Below, piece after piece: positions 62,995 to 64,000 of a stretch of 64,000 nt of DNA; the stretch's first letter is position 1, and each line of letters starts with the position of its first letter. This stretch comes from Pristimantibacillus sp052113225 (GTDB lineage Bacteria > Bacillota > Bacilli > Paenibacillales > Paenibacillaceae). The notes under the pieces are model-generated. The model was not told the DNA's origin, ran no database searches, and saw nothing but the letters and a program-made list of their open reading frames with translations. The stretch covers positions 1 to 64,000 of the forward strand of contig NZ_JBFRCT010000012.1 in the NCBI RefSeq assembly GCF_052113225.1, in the 5' to 3' direction. Both the position numbers and the translations under genes were made by a program.

Positions 62995-63115
62995 GGGGGT
63001 GTCTCATATAGTCATTATTATGACGATGGGGCACCTCCATTTATCTGAATTAAACAAAAACTGCTTGCCCACAATTTACTGAAAAAAGCAGAGAACCCCT
63101 TTTGAGACAGCCTCC
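62995..63115. repeat. Imperfect inverted repeat flanking ~90 bp, possible IS remnant, with an internal hairpin
   Basis: GGGGGTGTCTCATATAG (62995-63011) and CTTTTGAGACAGCCTCC (63099-63115) match as inverted copies at 12 of 17 positions, around TGTCTCA/TGAGACA. The right end resembles termini of several Firmicute insertion sequences (GGCTGTCTCAAAAG). No transposase lies between. The left part also folds on itself (GGGGGTGTC with GGGCACCTCC, 62995-63039) and may end the transcript of the preceding gene. Confidence 0.45.
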
Positions 63116-63213
63116 TTTAGTTTGCTTGGGGTACTACAAATGTTAGAACTAATGAAGAGCAGAGAACAGGCGTATAATCCTGAATTAGATGTTGGAGCTC
63201 GCGAGGGGATTTG

Positions 63214-63669
63214 ATGAGTGACAAGAAAATAATCGCCGGAGTTGTGGTTATCGTTGCTGTATTGTGGTTCATGGGAAGCTTATTTTTCACTCGATTAGAT
63301 TCAACGAATGATATTTATCTAATTCCCGCGGGTTATGAGGGCGAAATCAGAGTAAATTATAATGTTCCAGGTGCGCCAGCACTTGAGAAGGAAGGGAAAT
63401 ACGATGTCATTCCAATTAGAAATGATGGAACATACGATACCTCAAAACCTGACATGGAATATGGGCTTGTGACAGACCAGTACTACTATATCAGCGAAGA
63501 TGGAAGGCGGACTACGATAGATGAATATTGTATCCATGGCATAGGAAATGGTGAAGCGGGAATTGATTCTAACGTCATCATCCATATCGATTTGGAAATC
63601 ACTAGAACAAAGTGCAGTGAAGATTATATGGTGTTCGGGAAAGAAATGAATCATGATAAAGACAATTAA
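63214..63669 (+). CDS. Small membrane-anchored protein, DUF6843-like
   Basis: ATG 63214 follows GAGGGG. The ~151-residue protein has one N-terminal membrane span (IIAGVVVIVAVLWFMGSLFF) and then an outside domain with DIYLIPAGYEGEIRVNYN, a pattern seen in small Bacillales proteins of unknown function (DUF6843-like). Two cysteines at about 107 and 136 could form a disulfide. No function can be assigned. Confidence 0.7.
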   Translation: MSDKKIIAGVVVIVAVLWFMGSLFFTRLDSTNDIYLIPAGYEGEIRVNYNVPGAPALEKEGKYDVIPIRNDGTYDTSKPDMEYGLVTDQYYYISEDGRRTTIDEYCIHGIGNGEAGIDSNVIIHIDLEITRTKCSEDYMVFGKEMNHDKDN

Positions 63670-63791
63670 TCAGTAATTGAAGACGATATGCAAAAAGCGA
63701 GCAGATGAAGAGGAGTTTTCTTTTACTGTAGCGAATATATCAACCGACCCTGGTCCGAAGAATTGATTTGGAGAGAAGGAGATTATCAAAT

Positions 63792-64000
63792 ATGTTGGAT
63801 CAAACAGCAATCAGTCAGCTTAAAGCAACACTTAGAAAAGGTATCGATAACAACGAAGTAGCAGGCGCTAATTTCATGGTGATCAAGGACGGAAGAGAAA
63901 TCTTCTATCATGAAGACGGACTAGCCGATTTGGATGCTGGACGTCCCATTACAAGAGATTCCGTTTTCCGTTTATATTCCATGACGAAGCCAGTTACGGC
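63792..64000 (+). CDS. Beta-lactamase-family serine hydrolase (partial, cut by window end)
   Basis: ATG 63792 follows AAGGAG by about 10 bases. The 69 visible residues include VAGANFMVIKDGREIFYHEDG and the catalytic SxxK motif as YSMTKPVT (Ser about 64). This is typical of the class C beta-lactamase/EstB esterase family (PF00144). There is no signal peptide, so a cytoplasmic esterase is more likely than a resistance enzyme. The rest lies beyond 64000. Confidence 0.88.
   Translation, partial: MLDQTAISQLKATLRKGIDNNEVAGANFMVIKDGREIFYHEDGLADLDAGRPITRDSVFRLYSMTKPVT

Noticed and set aside
63792..64000. Antibiotic-resistance beta-lactamase
   Set aside because: There is no signal peptide and the sequence fits the wider serine esterase group; the rest of the gene is outside the window.

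Overview
The window looks like chromosomal DNA of a Paenibacillus-type Firmicute. The reasons are YesM/YesN-style kinase and AraC-type regulator pairs beside LplABC-type sugar ABC transporters, strong AGGAGG ribosome sites with some GTG/TTG starts, many cytoplasmic glycoside hydrolases, and a secreted alpha-1,3-glucanase whose domain order matches the one known from Bacillus circulans. The species cannot be fixed from the sequence alone. There is one ambiguous base (16493) and one probable sequencing frameshift (about 16102), so the source is likely a draft assembly.

Layout. 1-464: the 3' end of a 23S rRNA gene, then tRNA-Asp and tRNA-Thr, with no intact 5S gene between them. 611-2055: a GNAT acetyltransferase and a luciferase-like flavin monooxygenase. 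2307-9949: a solute-binding lipoprotein, histidine kinase, response regulator, gluconate permease and gluconokinase, apparently a sugar-acid sensing and uptake unit. 10178-24616: a second kinase/regulator pair, a binding lipoprotein, two permeases, two GH3 enzymes, a GH20 enzyme and an SGNH esterase. These import a beta-linked, probably amino-sugar-containing oligosaccharide and cut it inside the cell. Two promoter regions in this cluster share a 22-bp-spaced direct repeat with identical geometry. 24656-26191: a lone cobQ on the minus strand. 26536-34652: two secreted proteins, a GxGYxYP-family protein and a GH87 alpha-1,3-glucanase. The glucanase gene is split by an IS110/IS1111-like insertion sequence with a long 3' non-coding end that probably encodes a bridge RNA.

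34940-60920 is an arabinose- and galactose-glycan region. It holds a GH51 alpha-L-arabinofuranosidase, a sugar ABC transporter, a LacI regulator, and an operon of dehydrogenase, Gfo/Idh oxidoreductase, HAD phosphatase and GH127 beta-L-arabinofuranosidase. Further on are a GH146-like enzyme, a GH2 beta-galactosidase, a cytoplasmic FG-GAP propeller protein with a second Gfo/Idh enzyme, a DapA-family aldolase and a PhyH-family dioxygenase. A repeated design is visible: five minus-strand enzyme genes or operons each sit back to back with a plus-strand regulator (one ArsR-like, four AraC-like). Two copies of one LacI-type operator tie the transporter operon to the GH127 operon. The enzyme mix suggests plant hydroxyproline-rich glycoprotein or arabinogalactan arabinosides as substrate (inference). 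61905-64000: a nitronate monooxygenase, a remnant inverted repeat, a small membrane-anchored protein, and the start of a beta-lactamase-fold serine hydrolase cut by the window end.

Candidate novelties are the sensor-type binding protein/kinase/regulator/GntP/GntK unit, the paired promoters, the GH3 enzyme with an extra N-terminal beta domain, the ArsR regulator fused to a beta-sandwich with matching operators, the IS with a probable bridge RNA inside a GH87 gene, and the dispersed TAACGAAT repeats.
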